A stretch of 64,000 bases of DNA, from the NCBI GenBank assembly GCA_018992685.1, contig JACVGT010000007.1, positions 42,378-106,377 on the forward strand. The letters run 5' to 3'. This document shows positions 8,518-16,269 of this stretch, piece after piece. Below the pieces are notes generated by a model, which was not told where the DNA came from, did not search any database, and saw nothing but the letters and a program-made list of their open reading frames with translations. Position numbers and translations under genes: made by a program. Numbering within the stretch: the stretch's first letter is position 1; each line of letters opens with the position of its first letter. Origin of the DNA: Theionarchaea archaeon. GTDB lineage: Archaea > Methanobacteriota_B > Thermococci > Methanofastidiosales > SZ-28-30.

Positions 8518-10034
8518 GCGTGTCCACCTGCCATCAATAATCCCAGTTCTTCTTCAGTGGTCTTCTGAGGATCTCGCTCTCCCACAATTTTCCCTTCGTA
8601 GATGACAGCGATCCTGTCAGAGAGACAGCGAACCTCATCTAAATCTGCAGAAATGAGAAGTATGGCCTTGTCCTTTTTCCTCATGCTGAGAAGGGTTTCA
8701 TGGATGAACTCGATTGCGCCCACGTCGAGACCTCTGGTAGGCTGTGAAGCGATAATAATCTCGGGCTCTCTTCCCAGTTCTCTGGCCACAATCACTTTCT
8801 GCTGGTTTCCACCTGACAGATATTTGACCTCACTGTGTACCCCAGTTCCTCTAATGTCAAAGGTCTCCACCAGCTCGGACGCATATGAATCCACCTTATC
8901 ATATTCCATTCTGAACCCGCGGGAAAAAGGAGCCTTAAAGTGGGATCCCAGTATCAGATTCTCGGATAGAGAGAAATCCTGGATGAGCCCTCTCTTCTGG
9001 CGATCTTCAGGGATGTGGGATACTCCTGCGTTGATGAAGTCCCTCGGGGAGGAATGTGTTAGATCTTCCCCGTTTACAAGAATCTTCCCCCCGCTTGGGC
9101 TTCGCAGTCCCGTTGCCGTTTCTGCCAGTTCCAACTGGCCATTGCCTTCAACTCCCGCAATGCCAAGAATCTCACCTTTCCGCAGTTCCAATGTTATCCC
9201 CTGTAGGGCTTTCACTCCTCTCTCATTGTATGCTTCCAGGTTCTGCATCTGCATCACAGCCCCCTTTGGGGGGTGAGGAGGTTTTTCCACTACCAGGCAG
9301 ACTTCTCTGCCCACCATCATTCTTGCCAGACTGGCAACATCTGTTTCCCCGGTGTGAACTGTTCCCACCAGTTGTCCTTTTCTCAGCACGGTGATGCGGT
9401 CACAGGTCGCCATGGGTTCCTTCAGTTTGTGGGTGATGAAAATGATAGTCTTTCCTTCTTCTTTTAACGATTTCATAACTTTGAACAGTTCTTCCCCTTC
9501 TTGTGGGGTCAAGACTGCTGTTGGTTCATCCAGAATGAGAATTTCAGCTCCCCGGTACAATGCTTTCAGAATCTCTACTCGCTGTTCAATGCCTACTGAT
9601 ATATCCTGGATCTTGGCTCTGGGGTCTACAGCAAGACCATACCGTTTTGAGATTTCTTCAACATCTCGTGCTGCCTTTTCTCTGTCCATGAGGAAATGAG
9701 TCTCCGGCTCAACACCCAGGACAACGTTCTCAGCCACAGTGAAGGGAGGCACTAACATGAAGTGCTGGTGGATCATGCCAATACCCAGTGAGATCGCATC
9801 ATTGGGATTTGTTATCGCAGTGGGCTTACCATTAACAGAAATTTCACCAGAATCAGGCTGGTATAGCCCATACAAGACGTTCATTAACGTGGTCTTTCCC
9901 GCACCGTTTTCTCCAAGAAGAGCATGAATTTCTCCTTTTCTAACTGAAAAAGTAATATCGTCATTCGCCAGAACACCAGGGAAGCGCTTGGTTATGTGTT
10001 GCATCTCCACAGCATTGATGGGTTCTGCATTCAT
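8514..10034 (-). CDS. BMP-family nucleoside ABC transporter, duplicated ATPase
   Basis: A protein of about 506 residues with two fused ABC domains (NupO/YufO-like). The first domain has Walker A GENGAGKTT, an ISVGIEQRVEILKAL signature region and Walker B ILILDEPTAVLTPQE. The second has GVEGNGQLELAE in place of a good Walker A, the signature LSGGNQQKVIVAREL and IIASQPTRGLDVGA, as is usual for the family, in which the second site is degenerate. I favour the ATG at 10034 because a TATA-like CCTTTTTAAGGG (10054-10065) lies about 26 bases upstream. In-frame ATGs at 10040 and 10043 are alternatives. It starts the transporter operon and has its own promoter separate from the upstream RiPP genes. Confidence 0.9.
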   Translation of the reverse strand: MNAEPINAVEMQHITKRFPGVLANDDITFSVRKGEIHALLGENGAGKTTLMNVLYGLYQPDSGEISVNGKPTAITNPNDAISLGIGMIHQHFMLVPPFTVAENVVLGVEPETHFLMDREKAARDVEEISKRYGLAVDPRAKIQDISVGIEQRVEILKALYRGAEILILDEPTAVLTPQEGEELFKVMKSLKEEGKTIIFITHKLKEPMATCDRITVLRKGQLVGTVHTGETDVASLARMMVGREVCLVVEKPPHPPKGAVMQMQNLEAYNERGVKALQGITLELRKGEILGIAGVEGNGQLELAETATGLRSPSGGKILVNGEDLTHSSPRDFINAGVSHIPEDRQKRGLIQDFSLSENLILGSHFKAPFSRGFRMEYDKVDSYASELVETFDIRGTGVHSEVKYLSGGNQQKVIVARELGREPEIIIASQPTRGLDVGAIEFIHETLLSMRKKDKAILLISADLDEVRCLSDRIAVIYEGKIVGERDPQKTTEEELGLLMAGGHA

Positions 10035-10053
10035 TGCCATCATAAGCGTATTT

Positions 10054-10065
10054 CCCTTAAAAAGG
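10054..10065 (-). promoter_or_regulatory. TATA box of the ABC transporter operon
   Basis: CCTTTTTAAGGG is centred about 26 bases before the ATG at 10034. It lies in the 123-base gap between the last RiPP enzyme gene and the transporter operon, so the transporter can be expressed independently. Confidence 0.5.
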
Positions 10066-10157
10066 CTACCGGTTGCATCTCTGGTGGCAGTATTTGATGG
10101 GCGAATTCTCACGATAACAGCTTAGGCAGTTCCTGCAAAATCAGACACCTCGCCCCT

Positions 10158-12002
10158 CTACTTCCTCATGGCTGTCTTTCTTTCATGATTTTCGGTTCTA
10201 GCCTCTGCCCCTGGCACTCTTTTGTCTGCTCTCAGCACTGAGATGATGTTCTCGAGAGACTGGTCATAGTACAATACGCCCCTTTCTCTGAGAATCTCCA
10301 GTATGTGCAAAAGCTCTTTCTCCTCCAGATGGGAAAAGTGTTGCTGTACCTGGGTGAATGACGTTATGCTGTCACAGAAAACTAGAAGGTCGGTCTCGTC
10401 TCTGCTAAAGGTACAGGAAAGAGACCTTGATCCTTTTTCCTTAAAGGCAGAACAATCGGGATATTCTGTCCACTGATAATCGCTTCCAGCCCGGGAATAA
10501 AACTGCAGAAGTCTTTGAAAGGTGTTCCACAAAAGGTAGTGGCGAATTCTCCCTGCAAAGAATCCAAAGAATTCAAATCGTTCCCCCTCTGGCAGCTGCA
10601 AGACAGATGCGATTTCTGCCCACATGGGGTCTTTGTTGTAGGCATCCCTTTCATGTTCTGACATCTCATTGTAATATGGTGATCCCTTGTACAGTGTGAA
10701 GTACTTGGGGACAATGGAATACTTCCTCAGGAAGAATCTCAGAAATCTCAAGTTCACACAACTCTCCAGGACGTCTTCCTCAGTTTCAGGTGGCGTCTCT
10801 GCTACAAAATTCCCTTTGATCTCGAGGTTGTGTTGATCCCCGAGCTTGAGAGCCTGTATATTGTGGGCAAAAGAGTGTCTCTTTTCCATTTTCTTCAAGA
10901 GAGCATCAGTCATTGCTTCAAATCCGATCTGCACGATTTCAAAACAAACCTTTTTCATGGCACGTGCTGTATCGGGGTTGATGAAGATTGGAGATGCTTC
11001 TGCAAAAAGGCGGTAGGGACGTCCTCTTCTTTCAGAACTTTCCACAATCAGGGCAAGCAGATGGTGGAATCGCTTCTTGTTACCGGGGAGTTCAGTATCT
11101 ACAAATACGAATGTGTCACCACCGTGTCTCTTGGACTGGAATTCCAGTTCTTCGACAATGTTCTCAGGAGATCGAGCCCGATATGAGAATTCCTCATTCA
11201 GAACGCAAAATTTGCACCTGTTCCAGGGGCAGGAGCGCGACCCCCAAATGGGGATGATGACCCGCATGTCTTCATGAATGTGGGTTTTCAGTGCCGCAAA
11301 ATAGTCTGTGTGGTCTGCAAATGGGTATGAATCCAGATCACAGCTTTCAGAATGCTTGTTTGTTGAGATGATGGCGGCACCATCCCGGTACACCAGATGA
11401 GGGATCTCGGTGAACGTTCCCTCTCGTATCCCCTGAATCAGATGAACCAAAGGGTATTCTCCCTCCCCCCATACAGCGTAGTCAGCCAGCTCAAATACCT
11501 TCATAAAGGCGTGAGCCTGTTCATCATTGCGAATCCCTCCAATGACGATCTGTATTTCGGGGTTTAATTCTTTCAGTCGCCTCATTACATAAGAGCTCAG
11601 AAGCCACTGGTAGGTCTTTAGAGTAAATCCCGCCAGAGGTTCTTTGTAGAGGCCATTTTGGTATATGTAGTCATCGATTTTTGTTCGAAGTGTGTCTACA
11701 AAGGGAGGTATTTTCCCCTGATCAAAAAAGGGTGAAAAATACTGGTCGAGAACAGTCGTCTCGTGATGGGCACCTGAGAGATGTCTCACTGTATACAGAA
11801 CGGGAGTATTAAGAGAGGACAAGGATGAAAACACAGGATAGTCCCCAATGTGATCCTGGAGTTCTGACAGCTCCTCAGCAAGTATTAGATTCCAGTAGAT
11901 ATTTGTCACAGAGATTCCCCTTGATTGCAGGAACCCTTTCAGATATCCCAAAGCAGGATTGGGAATATCGTAACTGTAGGGGGGCAAACAGTTTAGTATC
12001 AT
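10158..12002 (-). CDS. B12-type radical SAM enzyme, RiPP maturation (rSAM 1-like)
   Basis: A 614-residue enzyme. Residues 1-200 look like a cobalamin-binding-type Rossmann domain (N-terminal MILNCLPPYSYDIPNPALGY; IQIVIGGIRND; YAVWGEGEYPLVHLI). The radical SAM core follows near residue 250 with GSRSCPWNRCKFCVLNEEF; its three Cys are spaced C-x4-C-x2-C and would hold the [4Fe-4S] cluster. Further stretches (YRARSPENIVEEL, IGFEAMTDALLKKMEKRH, NIQALKL) resemble the RiPP-maturation radical SAM protein 1 family. About 150 C-terminal residues are unassigned. The ATG overlaps the stop of the preceding SPASM gene (ATGA). It probably modifies the 35-residue precursor upstream; the chemistry, for example C-methylation, is not predictable. 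Confidence 0.8.
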   Translation of the reverse strand: MILNCLPPYSYDIPNPALGYLKGFLQSRGISVTNIYWNLILAEELSELQDHIGDYPVFSSLSSLNTPVLYTVRHLSGAHHETTVLDQYFSPFFDQGKIPPFVDTLRTKIDDYIYQNGLYKEPLAGFTLKTYQWLLSSYVMRRLKELNPEIQIVIGGIRNDEQAHAFMKVFELADYAVWGEGEYPLVHLIQGIREGTFTEIPHLVYRDGAAIISTNKHSESCDLDSYPFADHTDYFAALKTHIHEDMRVIIPIWGSRSCPWNRCKFCVLNEEFSYRARSPENIVEELEFQSKRHGGDTFVFVDTELPGNKKRFHHLLALIVESSERRGRPYRLFAEASPIFINPDTARAMKKVCFEIVQIGFEAMTDALLKKMEKRHSFAHNIQALKLGDQHNLEIKGNFVAETPPETEEDVLESCVNLRFLRFFLRKYSIVPKYFTLYKGSPYYNEMSEHERDAYNKDPMWAEIASVLQLPEGERFEFFGFFAGRIRHYLLWNTFQRLLQFYSRAGSDYQWTEYPDCSAFKEKGSRSLSCTFSRDETDLLVFCDSITSFTQVQQHFSHLEEKELLHILEILRERGVLYYDQSLENIISVLRADKRVPGAEARTENHERKTAMRK

Positions 12003-13327
12003 TCATGGGCCTCCTTTTGCTTACTGACATATGTTTTCACCTGTGGCAGCCCGAAAACCTGCCTGGTAAAATCCACGGTGAAACAGCCAGGAGCATCCAG
12101 TGTTCCTTTCTCTCTCAATGCAATGGCAGGGCATCCCCCCATACACCGGGGAAGCATGACGCAGGCTTTACACTCAGTAATGGCCAGGGGGTTGCGGGCC
12201 ATCCACGAGTAGTATGCAGGTGTTTTGTCCAGAGAACCACGAGAGTTCAGAGACCCCACAGCATGGCGGGTGTCTCCTACCAAAGACATGCACTTGTAGA
12301 CACGGCCATCCACATTGATGATGTGAAACCAATCAGTAATACCAGCACACAAGGAAAAGTACACACCAATTCCAAAAGGGAGTGTGGTGAATCCTTTGTG
12401 AGCAGCCATTTCCATGACTTCACTGAAGAGATCTGAAGTCCCCGGATATCCGTAAGAACTGTAGTAGTGGGTACAGTAATCCATGCGGGGAGTAACCGTC
12501 CCAAAGTAGGTATGGGCCTTCTCAAGGCCAGCTTCTCTCAACATTTCAAGAAAGGTAATGATATTGTCTTCCCATACGTTAATTCGCATAATCAGATTCA
12601 TGCCATGATCTTCAACACATTGGGCACCCTCTACCACTGATTGCAGGCTGCTTGTCTCATCAGGGAAAACCCTCCTGGTGTGGTGGTAGTACTCAGGTGC
12701 ATCAAAAGTGATATGAATATCTGCTACCGTGAACTGTGAGAGGTTGTCGAGTCCTTCAGGAGTAAGGAGAGTTCCATTGGTGAAGAGCTTGATGAGGAGA
12801 GAAATACCTGCTTCACTACATGCCTCTTGCAGGGTTTCAGTAAGAGAGGTTATGCACTCTTGATTCAAGAGTGGTTCTCCTCCGTAAAGACTCACAAAGA
12901 GCGTGTCAATGCCTCGTACGATCTGATTCTCAGCAAAGGTTACCCCTCTTTCTGCTACCTTCTTGCTCATATGCCCAGTGCAGGCAGAAGAATTCCTGTA
13001 GCAGTACCTACAGTTCAAGTTGCATTCGTGCGTGACAATGAAGTTCAAGAATGCAACTCTCCCAAGAGGAGAGCCCCGATATCCTGTAGAGGGGAGGCAC
13101 CACTTCTTCTGTTCCAAGGAAGCCTGTATCAAGTTCATCTCTTGACCGGTGTCCTCTATGAGAAGTCCCTGCTTTGATAGTGCTTCAATAATCTCAGGGG
13201 AGCCTTTTCCGGTCATGAGGACGTCATACATTTCAGAATCAATCACTGTGAGAGACCCGTTCAATGTATTGTATACAAGGAAATCCTCTCTAAATGGGAT
13301 AATAAAGCAGTACTGTGATCTCTGCAT
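11999..13327 (-). CDS. SPASM radical SAM peptide maturase 2
   Basis: A 442-residue radical SAM/SPASM protein. The N-terminal 80 residues carry YNTLNGSLTVIDSEMYDVL, a pattern typical of peptide-binding N-terminal domains of RiPP maturases. The core cluster motif is HECNLNCRYCYRNS (C-x3-C-x2-C), followed by LYGGEPLLN and TNGTLLT. The C-terminal SPASM region supplies CAGITDW, VYKCMS, CKACVMLPRCMGGCPA and PGC for auxiliary iron-sulphur clusters. It is a paralogue of the gene upstream. The start is the ATG at 13327, five bases after that gene's stop; a TTG at 13336 would overlap it. The product is predicted to install thioether or C-C crosslinks in a peptide substrate. Confidence 0.85.
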   Translation of the reverse strand: MQRSQYCFIIPFREDFLVYNTLNGSLTVIDSEMYDVLMTGKGSPEIIEALSKQGLLIEDTGQEMNLIQASLEQKKWCLPSTGYRGSPLGRVAFLNFIVTHECNLNCRYCYRNSSACTGHMSKKVAERGVTFAENQIVRGIDTLFVSLYGGEPLLNQECITSLTETLQEACSEAGISLLIKLFTNGTLLTPEGLDNLSQFTVADIHITFDAPEYYHHTRRVFPDETSSLQSVVEGAQCVEDHGMNLIMRINVWEDNIITFLEMLREAGLEKAHTYFGTVTPRMDYCTHYYSSYGYPGTSDLFSEVMEMAAHKGFTTLPFGIGVYFSLCAGITDWFHIINVDGRVYKCMSLVGDTRHAVGSLNSRGSLDKTPAYYSWMARNPLAITECKACVMLPRCMGGCPAIALREKGTLDAPGCFTVDFTRQVFGLPQVKTYVSKQKEAHE

Positions 13328-13332
13328 AATAA

Positions 13333-14676
13333 TCAAACCCAGATGATCTTTCCCGCCTTGAACCGGTCAGGAAGCTTCTTTTCGAGGTACCAACGAAGCT
13401 GATGTTTCATTTCCTGGTACGGTGCATAGCATCCAACTGCGTGGAATGTCCCATGCTTTTCATATGCAACAGCAGCACATCCTCCCCCACATGAGGGTAG
13501 CATCTGGCACTCACGACATTCCGGTATCTGCAGGGGGTCTCTGCTCATCCAGTCGTAGTAGGTCCATGTATACTCTGGTATGGTACCGTCTTCTGAAATA
13601 TGACCAATGGAATGGTTTTTCTGCCCCACGAAGGTGAGACACTTGTAAAGATCTGCATGAGGATCTATGATGAAGGTTCCTTCCCCTAGGAATCCACAAA
13701 AGACGTGAGCTGGCTTGTGGGTGCGAATGACAGCAGCCGCTTGACCTTTTTGATCCACAATATCTCTGAATTCAGCAAGTACCTCACGGGCTTCTTCCTC
13801 TTTAATGCACTTGGAGTAGTCCTTACATGCTTGAGTTGATGCCCCCACTGTACCACAGCGCACAGGGACATTCTTGAATCCCCTCTCCTGAAGCTCGTCC
13901 AGCAGCTCACCGATGAACGGTCTGCTTTCAGAATCCACGTTCACCCTAAAGCTCACTCCGACGTTTTGGTCCTGCAGAATGTGAGCTGATTGCATCATGT
14001 CATCAAAGGTACCTCCTCCACTCTTGTAGAATCGTTTGGTGTCGTGGATGCGTTTGGGACCATCCAGCGTGATCTGTACGTAGTCTGTGTGGTAGCGCTT
14101 CAACGTTTCAGCTATTTCAGGTGTGACCAGAGTACCATTTGTCACCATCATTGTCACGTATGAGATGCCGTGGTCTTCTGCCCAGGAAAAGCAGGAATCC
14201 ATAATGTACTCAGAATCGTCGAATCTGAGCAGTGGTTCACCACCATACAGCGACACAGAAAATTCCCGCGCGTGAGTGTCTTCCACGTATTTCTTTATGA
14301 ATTTCACAGTTCTTTCCCTGGTGTCAGCATTCATTGTCCCGCGGAATAGCTCTCCTTTTCCTTCATAGCAGTATGGACATGCTAGATTGCAGGCATATGT
14401 CGTTATGAGCATGAAATGGGGAAAATCCACCGTGTATTTCCTGTATTCATATCCTACCTTGAATTTTCGAGATTCATCAAAATCATCTTCTATGATTACC
14501 TTGAGCGCTGCAAGAGATTTGAACAAGTCAGAATCCAGAATGTCAATATTCCCGGCTTTCAAAGCTTCCTTCAGCTCTTCATCTATTCCTATTACTGCAC
14601 CACTCATCATGTTGGCCAACAGGTATTCTCCAGGAGTCTCTGTGGGGATAACTATGTTGAAGTTTGACACTTTCAT
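13333..14676 (-). CDS. SPASM radical SAM peptide maturase 1
   Basis: A 447-residue radical SAM/SPASM protein. An N-terminal domain (YLLANMMSGAVIGIDEEL) precedes the cluster motif YACNLACPYCYEGKGE, LYGGEPLLRF, TNGTLVTPE and QITLDGPKRIHD. The SPASM part has FCGFLG, YKCLTF, CRECQMLPSCGGGCAA and VGCY. It is about the same size and architecture as its neighbour, so a duplication and division of labour on one substrate is plausible. The ATG at 14676 follows GAGGTG at a normal distance; a GTG nine bases further upstream is less likely. A terminator-like hairpin separates it from the precursor peptide gene, 54 bases upstream. Confidence 0.87.
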   Translation of the reverse strand: MKVSNFNIVIPTETPGEYLLANMMSGAVIGIDEELKEALKAGNIDILDSDLFKSLAALKVIIEDDFDESRKFKVGYEYRKYTVDFPHFMLITTYACNLACPYCYEGKGELFRGTMNADTRERTVKFIKKYVEDTHAREFSVSLYGGEPLLRFDDSEYIMDSCFSWAEDHGISYVTMMVTNGTLVTPEIAETLKRYHTDYVQITLDGPKRIHDTKRFYKSGGGTFDDMMQSAHILQDQNVGVSFRVNVDSESRPFIGELLDELQERGFKNVPVRCGTVGASTQACKDYSKCIKEEEAREVLAEFRDIVDQKGQAAAVIRTHKPAHVFCGFLGEGTFIIDPHADLYKCLTFVGQKNHSIGHISEDGTIPEYTWTYYDWMSRDPLQIPECRECQMLPSCGGGCAAVAYEKHGTFHAVGCYAPYQEMKHQLRWYLEKKLPDRFKAGKIIWV

Positions 14677-14698
14677 GAGGTTCACCTCAGGAAAAAAG

Positions 14699-14720
14699 AA
14701 AGGCAGGTTGAACTGCCTTT
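14699..14720 (-). terminator. Hairpin plus T-run between precursor gene and maturase operon
   Basis: On the minus strand AGGCAG, a six-base loop and CTGCCT form a stem that extends to eight pairs with flanking A/T, followed by TTCTTTTTT. It lies just after the precursor stop codon and before the ribosome binding site of the first maturase. It could end most transcripts and leave the peptide mRNA in excess over the enzymes. Confidence 0.55.
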
Positions 14721-14730
14721 TGTTATAGAC

Positions 14731-14838
14731 TTACACATAGGGGTGGCAAATTCTGCAGCACCAGGAACCAGTTCCTTCCGTGATGCACAGAGGCTCCATG
14801 ATTTGCTCTTCTGCTTCGATGAGGATAGTCATGTTCAT
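14731..14838 (-). CDS. Putative RiPP precursor peptide, 35 residues, Cys-rich C terminus
   Basis: A 35-residue open frame found by reading the minus strand upstream of the maturases. The N-terminal part (MNMTILIEAEEQIMEP) is acidic and leader-like. C18 starts LCITEGTG, and the C terminus is SWCCRICHPYV with C27, C28 and C31 plus W26, H32, P33 and Y34. A TATA-like ACTTTATATAGC (14857-14868) is centred about 24 bases before the ATG, giving a leaderless mRNA; a second TATA (about 14878-14888) lies further up. A hairpin/T-run follows the gene, then three radical SAM enzymes. Size, Cys content, promoter and context all fit a ribosomally made, post-translationally modified peptide. The Gly-rich EGTG may mark the leader-core boundary (inference). 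A second in-frame ATG at 14832 would give 33 residues. Confidence 0.75.
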   Translation of the reverse strand: MNMTILIEAEEQIMEPLCITEGTGSWCCRICHPYV

Positions 14839-14856
14839 AGATTCCACTTCCTATTG

Positions 14857-14868
14857 CTATATAAAGTT
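14857..14868 (-). promoter_or_regulatory. TATA box of the RiPP precursor gene
   Basis: ACTTTATATAGC on the minus strand is centred about 24 bases before the ATG at 14838. A second TATA-like AAGTATATAAAG occurs about 20 bases further upstream and could give a transcript with a short leader. Confidence 0.6.
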
Positions 14869-14899
14869 TCTCTTTATCTTTATATACTTTTCTATTCAT

Positions 14900-15154
14900 A
14901 TGAATTCTACTAATTTCGTCACTCTTATAGTAATCAAATAAGAGCAAATGCAGAAGCCAGTAGTCTTTAAAGACAATATCTCTTGATATTTTGGACTACT
15001 TTCGTCCATGTGAGGTTAAATGCAGAGATTCTCAACCGAAATGCCCCCTTTTCTCACTTTTGTAAAAAGTGATAATGTTCGGTAGAAGAGCTCTCCCTCA
15101 CAGATTTTGCAGAATCTGGTAATTGCACCTGCGATCATGAGCTGGCCCGAGAAC
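14900..15154. other. Gap upstream of the RiPP cassette with two short inverted repeats
   Basis: Between the binding-protein gene and the precursor gene. It contains CACTTTTGTAAAAAGTG (about 15056-15072) and AGATTTTGCAGAATCT (about 15101-15116), both inverted repeats that could be operators or small RNA stems. A 40-codon frame at 15016-15138 (minus) has no promoter or ribosome binding site. Confidence 0.35.
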
Positions 15155-15181
15155 AAAAAAGTAAAAAGTAAAAAGAAGAAG
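15155..15181 (-). terminator. T-rich terminator after the binding lipoprotein gene
   Basis: Immediately after the stop codon the minus strand reads a succession of T-runs (TTCTTCTTTTTAC, TTTTTAC, TTTTTTG), the usual archaeal terminator form. It separates the lipoprotein gene from the RiPP genes. Confidence 0.55.
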
Positions 15182-15183
15182 TA

Positions 15184-16224
15184 TTAATCCCAGGTGTATT
15201 CACCGGCCTCGTCAATACCAGTGGGAACCTTGATTTCGCCAGATGCGATCTGCTCCCTGTAGTCTTCAATGATGTCTCGTATGTCATTAGGCACGTGCTC
15301 GCAAGCACCAACACCATTCTCTTTTGCGCCAAAGCTCTGTATGCCGCCTGCAAAAGTCCCGTCGATTACCTGCCGTATGGTCTCGTATACAGCTACATCC
15401 ACACGCTTTATCATACTGCATAAGAAGGTCGTTACCGGTACTCCCTCAATGGTGTCGCACTGATCCGCATCTACGCCAATGACCAATCCACCACGTTCAA
15501 AAGCCGCCTGGATAGCTCCCAAGCCAGATCTTCCGGCAGCAGCGAACACGATGTCTGCCTCTCCGTCATACTGAGCAAGGGCAAGCTCCTTTCCTTTTGC
15601 AGGGTCTACCCAGTCGCCCACATACTTCCAGGTGACCTCAACATCTGGATTGACGTACTCGGCTCCAAACTTGTAGCCAGCCAGGAATTTTCGAATCAAG
15701 GGTATGTCCATTCCACCTACAAATCCAATCATATCAGTTTCAGTTTTCAGACCAGCAGCTGCTCCTACCAGGAAACTACCTTCGTTTTCCCTGAATACAA
15801 GAGAAGCCACATTAGGTTTGTCTACCACCATGTCCACGATCGCAAACTTCTGGTCGGGGTATTCATCTGCAACAACAGTGATGGCATCTGCCTGATCAAA
15901 TCCTATACCTATTATCAGTGCATATTCCCCGGACTTGGCGTACTGCCTGTGGAATCCTTCGTACTCAGCGATGGCTGTAGGTTCAACATAGTCAAATTCA
16001 ATGCCGAAATCATCTCTAGCCTTCTTGATACCTACGTAACAACTATCATTGAAGCTCTTGTCTCCTAGTCCACCAGTGGCAAAGACAACAGCAATTTTCA
16101 ATTCGGGGGGTGGGGGTGTAGAAGTTGGTGTCGGAGTTGTGGTTTCTTCCTCCTGTCCGATGCATCCCAATGTAAGGGAGCACAAAACTACCAGGGTGAA
16201 CAGCATCTTAATACTTTTGTTCAT
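15184..16224 (-). CDS. BMP-family nucleoside-binding lipoprotein
   Basis: A 346-residue surface lipoprotein, the substrate receptor for the ABC importer encoded 5 kb downstream. A signal peptide ends in the lipobox LTLGC (Cys at residue 21), followed by a Thr/Pro linker (TTTPTPTSTPPPPE). The mature domain shows family motifs: VVFATGGLGDKSFNDSCYVG, IIGIGFDQADAI, FAIVDMVVD, GSFLVGAAAG, MIGFVGGMDIPLI, VGDWVDPAKGKELA and VIGVDADQ. The ATG at 16224 follows GGAGGG; the open frame extends 52 codons further upstream, but without a ribosome binding site. A GATTTAAATACGT box lies at about 16257-16269. Confidence 0.9.
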   Translation of the reverse strand: MNKSIKMLFTLVVLCSLTLGCIGQEEETTTPTPTSTPPPPELKIAVVFATGGLGDKSFNDSCYVGIKKARDDFGIEFDYVEPTAIAEYEGFHRQYAKSGEYALIIGIGFDQADAITVVADEYPDQKFAIVDMVVDKPNVASLVFRENEGSFLVGAAAGLKTETDMIGFVGGMDIPLIRKFLAGYKFGAEYVNPDVEVTWKYVGDWVDPAKGKELALAQYDGEADIVFAAAGRSGLGAIQAAFERGGLVIGVDADQCDTIEGVPVTTFLCSMIKRVDVAVYETIRQVIDGTFAGGIQSFGAKENGVGACEHVPNDIRDIIEDYREQIASGEIKVPTGIDEAGEYTWD

Positions 16225-16256
16225 ATGATTCCCTCCACGCTCACAGAGCTTGAGTA

Positions 16257-16269
16257 GATTTAAATACGT
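16257..16269 (-). promoter_or_regulatory. TATA box of the binding lipoprotein gene
   Basis: Minus-strand ACGTATTTAAATC, about 38 bases before the ATG. It would give a leader of about 14 bases containing the GGAGGG ribosome binding site. Confidence 0.5.

Noticed and set aside
14723-14947. 74-codon minus-strand frame across the precursor promoter
   Set aside because: It is in another frame, begins upstream of the TATA boxes and is explained by overlap with the 35-codon precursor gene, which has the right promoter spacing.
15016-15138. 40-codon minus-strand frame with FCKICEG
   Set aside because: No TATA, no ribosome binding site and location in the terminator region of the lipoprotein gene. 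Kept only as a finding of low interest.
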